64,000 nt of DNA from Arcicella rigui (GTDB lineage: Bacteria; Bacteroidota; Bacteroidia; Cytophagales; Spirosomataceae). The stretch's first letter is position 1. Every line of letters begins with the position of its first letter. Position numbers and translations under genes: made by a program. A model generated the notes under the pieces. The model did not search any database, had not been told where the DNA came from, and worked only from the letters and a program-made list of their open reading frames with translations. Positions 61,279 to 64,000 of this stretch are shown piece by piece. The DNA is taken from assembly GCF_034929435.1 (NCBI RefSeq), contig NZ_JAYFUM010000030.1, positions 18,996-82,995 on the forward strand, in the 5' to 3' direction.

Positions 61279-62904
61279 CTATTTGAAGATTTTGCCGCTC
61301 CCTTCCAATTCTTTGTATTTTTCAATGTACTTTTTATCAAGTGTTTCCGAGTCTTTATACTTTACCCGAAGTTGAGCCAATTTTTGATGTAATTCTTTCT
61401 TAACCGCCGCATACTTGGGGTCGTTATAAACATTTTTCATTTCGTTTTTATCGTTGATGCGGTCGTACAGTTCCCACTCGTCGATGTCGTAATAAAAGTG
61501 AACGAGTTTATATTTTTCAGTAACGATGCCATAATGACGTTTCACCATGTGAACACTTGGATATTCGTAATAATGATAATAGGCGGCATCTCTAAATTTA
61601 TTACCATTTCCTTTAAAAATCGGAATCAAACTTTCGCCTTGCATATCGCTTGGGGCTTTGATGCCAGCGGCTTCAAGGAAAGTTTGAGCGAAGTCGAGGT
61701 TCTGCACCATTTTTGTATTTTTTGAACCGGGTTTAATAACCGTTGGCCATTTTACTAAAAGTGGCGTTTTGAAAGATTCATCAAAAATAAAACGCTTGTC
61801 GAACCAACCATGCTCGCCCAAGTAAAAACCTTGGTCAGAAGTATAAACAACAATCGTGTTTTCTTCTAAATTATTTTGTTTCAAAAAATCTAATACTTTT
61901 CCTACGCCATCGTCCACAGAAGCAATACAAGCCAGATAATCTTGCATATATCGCTGATAACGCCATTGCATTTTTTCCTTTTCTGTCATTGTCGGGTACT
62001 TCTTCACAAACTCATCATTCATTTTTCCGTATGCTTCGTCCCAAGCTTTTCTTTGTTCGGGGTTCATTCTTCCGACAGTATTATTATAAAAACGGATGTC
62101 GTAAGGATGCGATTCTTTGATACCCAATTTTTGCATATTTTCGGGAAATACTTTTGAATCACCCGCCCAATTCATGTGCGTTAGCAAGTTCATTTCTGCT
62201 TCTTTTGAAGCCCTTCCTCTGCCTTCACAATTATCAAAAAGCGTAGTAGGTTCTGGAAAAGTTTTTTGTAAGTACTCCTTAAAATGGCGTTGAGCAGGCA
62301 ACCATTCTCTATGAGGAGCTTTGTGTAAATAGGCTAAAAAGAAAGGTTTATCTTCGTCTCTTTCATTTTTCAACCAATTGATAGTCAGGTCAGTAATAAT
62401 ATCAGTTACATAACCCAATAGTTTTTTTCTACCTTCTTTTTTTGTGATAAAGTCGGGGTTATAATAATCGCCTTGGTCGGGCAAAATTTGAAATTCATCA
62501 AAACCTTTAGGATTGTTCCCAAAATGTAATTTCCCAAACATCGCTGTTTGATAACCATTTGCTTGAAGTATTTGTGGAAATGTAATATTAGTACTATCAA
62601 AAGGAAAGTAGTTATCAATTTTACCGTTGATATGACTGTGTTTTCCTGTAAGAATTACGGCACGAGAAGGGGCACAAATTGAATTAGTAACGCAAGCATT
62701 GGTAAAAAGCATTCCTTCCTTAGCGATTCTATCAATGTTGGGCGTTTTGGTGAGGCGTTTGTCATAAGCCGAGATTGCTTGATAAGCATGGTCGTCAGAC
62801 ATGATGAATACGATATTAGGTTTTTTCTGTTTTTTAGGTCTGAATGCAAAAAATGCCACAGCAACCGAAGTAAACAACAGCAGCGAGATAAGTACTTTTT
62901 TCAT
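61279..62904 (-). CDS. Type I sulfatase (formylglycine-dependent)
   Basis: About 541 residues from the ATG at 62904, which gives the signal-anchor MKKVLISLLLFTSVAVAFFAF; the ATG at 62916 is an alternative. The metal-binding start is NIVFIMSDDHAYQAISAYD. The signature NSICAPSRAVILTG carries the cysteine that is converted to formylglycine (Cys77 in this numbering). Further motifs: TSDQGFYLGEHGWFDKRF and the C-terminal DPKYAAVKKELHQKL. Such enzymes remove sulfate from sulfated glycans or aryl sulfates. No maturase or glycan gene adjoins it and the substrate is unknown. Confidence 0.92.
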   Translation of the reverse strand: MKKVLISLLLFTSVAVAFFAFRPKKQKKPNIVFIMSDDHAYQAISAYDKRLTKTPNIDRIAKEGMLFTNACVTNSICAPSRAVILTGKHSHINGKIDNYFPFDSTNITFPQILQANGYQTAMFGKLHFGNNPKGFDEFQILPDQGDYYNPDFITKKEGRKKLLGYVTDIITDLTINWLKNERDEDKPFFLAYLHKAPHREWLPAQRHFKEYLQKTFPEPTTLFDNCEGRGRASKEAEMNLLTHMNWAGDSKVFPENMQKLGIKESHPYDIRFYNNTVGRMNPEQRKAWDEAYGKMNDEFVKKYPTMTEKEKMQWRYQRYMQDYLACIASVDDGVGKVLDFLKQNNLEENTIVVYTSDQGFYLGEHGWFDKRFIFDESFKTPLLVKWPTVIKPGSKNTKMVQNLDFAQTFLEAAGIKAPSDMQGESLIPIFKGNGNKFRDAAYYHYYEYPSVHMVKRHYGIVTEKYKLVHFYYDIDEWELYDRINDKNEMKNVYNDPKYAAVKKELHQKLAQLRVKYKDSETLDKKYIEKYKELEGSGKIFK

Positions 62905-62940
62905 AGATAAATACATTTTGTACTGAGAAAATTCGTCAAG

Positions 62941-62963
62941 ATTAACCTTTTTAAAAGGTTAAT
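62941..62963. promoter_or_regulatory. Perfect palindrome just upstream of the sulfatase gene
   Basis: ATTAACCTTTT-T-AAAAGGTTAAT has 11-bp arms with one central base and lies 25-60 bp upstream of the sulfatase start. It could be an operator or a leader hairpin. The remainder of 62917-63206 is AT-rich and shows no gene. Confidence 0.45.
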
Positions 62964-63206
62964 TTATCAAAAAGATACAATAAAAGTACAGGGAAAAAAT
63001 GATAGATGAAAAATAATAAAAGTAAATATGACTTTACCACGAAGTAAATAATTGAGCATATTTTATTGAAAGCATTAGGTAAATAAAATATTATTGAATT
63101 TTCTAAAACGTGTATTTTGTTTTTTGGCTAAATGCTTAAAGCCTAAAACAGGAAAACGATTTTTACCTACCTACTTAAAATATACGATGATGATTGTACA
63201 AAAAAT

Positions 63207-63249
63207 AAGCCCCTTCTGATAGCTTTTAGCTAAACAAAAGGGGCTTTTT
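63207..63249 (-). terminator. Intrinsic terminator of the molybdopterin-binding oxidoreductase gene
   Basis: Arms AAGCCCCTT (63207-63215) and AAGGGGCTT (63238-63246) with an inner partial stem. On the minus strand ATTTTTTG follows, a good U-tract. It begins about 16 bp after the stop codon. Confidence 0.8.
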
Positions 63250-63264
63250 GGGGAAAAGAGTATT

Positions 63265-64000
63265 TTAGATTTTAGTTCCTTCTGACATAAATGGCTGATT
63301 GTAATACCTTTTACCAGTAGATTTATACAAAGCATTGGCAACAGCCCCGAACACAGGAGGGAAAGGTGGCTCGCCAAGACCCGTTGGGTCGATGTTGTTT
63401 TGTACAAAATGAACGTCTATTTCCTTGGGTGCTTCGTTATGACGAATGATGCGATAATTATGGAAATTACTTTGTTCGGCTGCTCCGTTTTTGTGGGTCA
63501 ATGCCCCGTAAAACGCATTACCGATTCCGTCTACAACTGCTCCTTGTACCATGTTTTTGGCGGCATCGGGGTTTACGACAATACCGCAATCAATGGCACT
63601 GGTTACTTTTTCAACATAGGGCTGACCGTCACGCATGACTATATCCACCACATGACCAGCGTAAGAAGCATGACAAAAATAAGCGGCTACACCACGCTTT
63701 TTACCTTTATTTTCGGGTTTGTCCCAGCCCGATTTTTCTCTAAGCAATTCCAATACGCCAGCGTAGCGGTCGGCATCGTATTCGTTGTTTTTGCCTACTG
63801 GATTTTCTTTGGCACGTTTCAATAAATCCAGACGGAAGGCGATTGGGTCTTTGCCCATTGCTTCGGCTACTTCGTCTAAAAACGACTGTTCGGCCGCAGC
63901 GTTGAAGTTTGAGCGAGGAGCTCGGAAAGCCCCAATGGTAATATTAGAAGGAATTTCCCAAGCCTCAGCCAAGTAATTATCTACCGCACCAGCAGGGAAA
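63265..64000 (-). CDS. Xanthine dehydrogenase-family molybdopterin-binding subunit (IorB-like), C-terminal part, 5' end outside window
   Basis: The frame is open through the right edge; the start is beyond 64000. The visible 245 codons hold AEAWEIPSNITIGAFRAPRSNFNAAAEQSFLDEVAEAMGKDP, the GxxRAP-N and EQSF motifs near the molybdenum site of isoquinoline 1-oxidoreductase beta-type subunits. The end motif DCGIVVNPDAAKNMVQGAVVDGIGNAFYGAL is also present, and the final stretch GLGEPPFPPVFGAVANALYKSTGKR contains the GxGE-P catalytic glutamate region. These subunits hydroxylate aldehydes or N-heterocycles. A small 2Fe-2S partner gene would be expected nearby outside the window. Confidence 0.9.
   Translation of the reverse strand, partial: FPAGAVDNYLAEAWEIPSNITIGAFRAPRSNFNAAAEQSFLDEVAEAMGKDPIAFRLDLLKRAKENPVGKNNEYDADRYAGVLELLREKSGWDKPENKGKKRGVAAYFCHASYAGHVVDIVMRDGQPYVEKVTSAIDCGIVVNPDAAKNMVQGAVVDGIGNAFYGALTHKNGAAEQSNFHNYRIIRHNEAPKEIDVHFVQNNIDPTGLGEPPFPPVFGAVANALYKSTGKRYYNQPFMSEGTKI

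Noticed and set aside
1..64000. tRNA or rRNA genes
   Set aside because: No cloverleaf-like GGTTCRA motifs with acceptor pairing or rRNA-like segments were noticed in the gaps, though no covariance search could be run.

Overview
The window looks like a member of the Bacteroidota, most likely a Cytophagales (Spirosomataceae-like) bacterium. The support is three SusC/SusD-type pairs, two one-piece hybrid two-component regulators with beta-propeller sensors, AT-rich intergenic DNA and TTACTTTRC-like -7 promoter elements. The genus cannot be fixed from the sequence. A Rep_3-type initiator, an iteron array and a ParA gene lie in the middle (38.7-42.1 kb), so the window is probably part of a plasmid, megaplasmid or chromid.

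Region 1 (1-38.4 kb, all on the minus strand) is a large xylan polysaccharide-utilisation locus. In transcription order from the right it holds: an HTCS regulator (38.4-34.3 kb); a separate SusC/SusD pair (33.8-28.9 kb); a block with the order of the known Bacteroidetes xus operon (SusC, SusD, SusC, SusD, a DUF1735 lipoprotein, and a GH10 xylanase with an inserted CBM; 28.3-15.7 kb); a second, paralogous HTCS (15.4-11.3 kb); and a degradation operon (GH10, GH95, three GH43 enzymes, two esterases; 11.1 kb to beyond the left edge). The surface proteins bind and cut xylan and import oligosaccharides. The periplasmic enzymes then remove acyl groups and arabinose, xylose and possibly galactose side chains. 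About 110 bp of conserved DNA with fixed internal spacing precedes all three structural operons, which indicates co-regulation by the HTCS proteins.

Region 2 (38.4-42.2 kb) is a replication and partition module. It contains seven tandem iterons plus two outlying ones, an AT-rich segment, an inverted repeat at the rep promoter, the initiator gene, parA and a likely parB-role gene. A strong hairpin ends the module, with a degenerate inverted iteron next to it.

Region 3 (42.2-52.4 kb) is mixed accessory metabolism: a GMC dehydrogenase with an Fe-S cysteine motif and its small subunit, two gene remnants, a GH79-like glycosidase, an SDR, an NrtR-type regulator with a large palindromic operator candidate, a cupin/cyclophilin-like lipoprotein/alcohol dehydrogenase operon, and an MFS exporter.

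Region 4 (52.6-59.6 kb) is the most unusual part: a GH2-like lipoprotein, a 1246-residue membrane glycosyltransferase fused to a GH26 domain and a second TIM-barrel-like domain, and a protein with two tandem GH26-like domains. It looks like a synthase-dependent polysaccharide system with built-in hydrolases. Region 5 (59.6-64 kb) has a DUF4143-type ATPase, a sulfatase and the end of a molybdopterin-binding oxidoreductase subunit.
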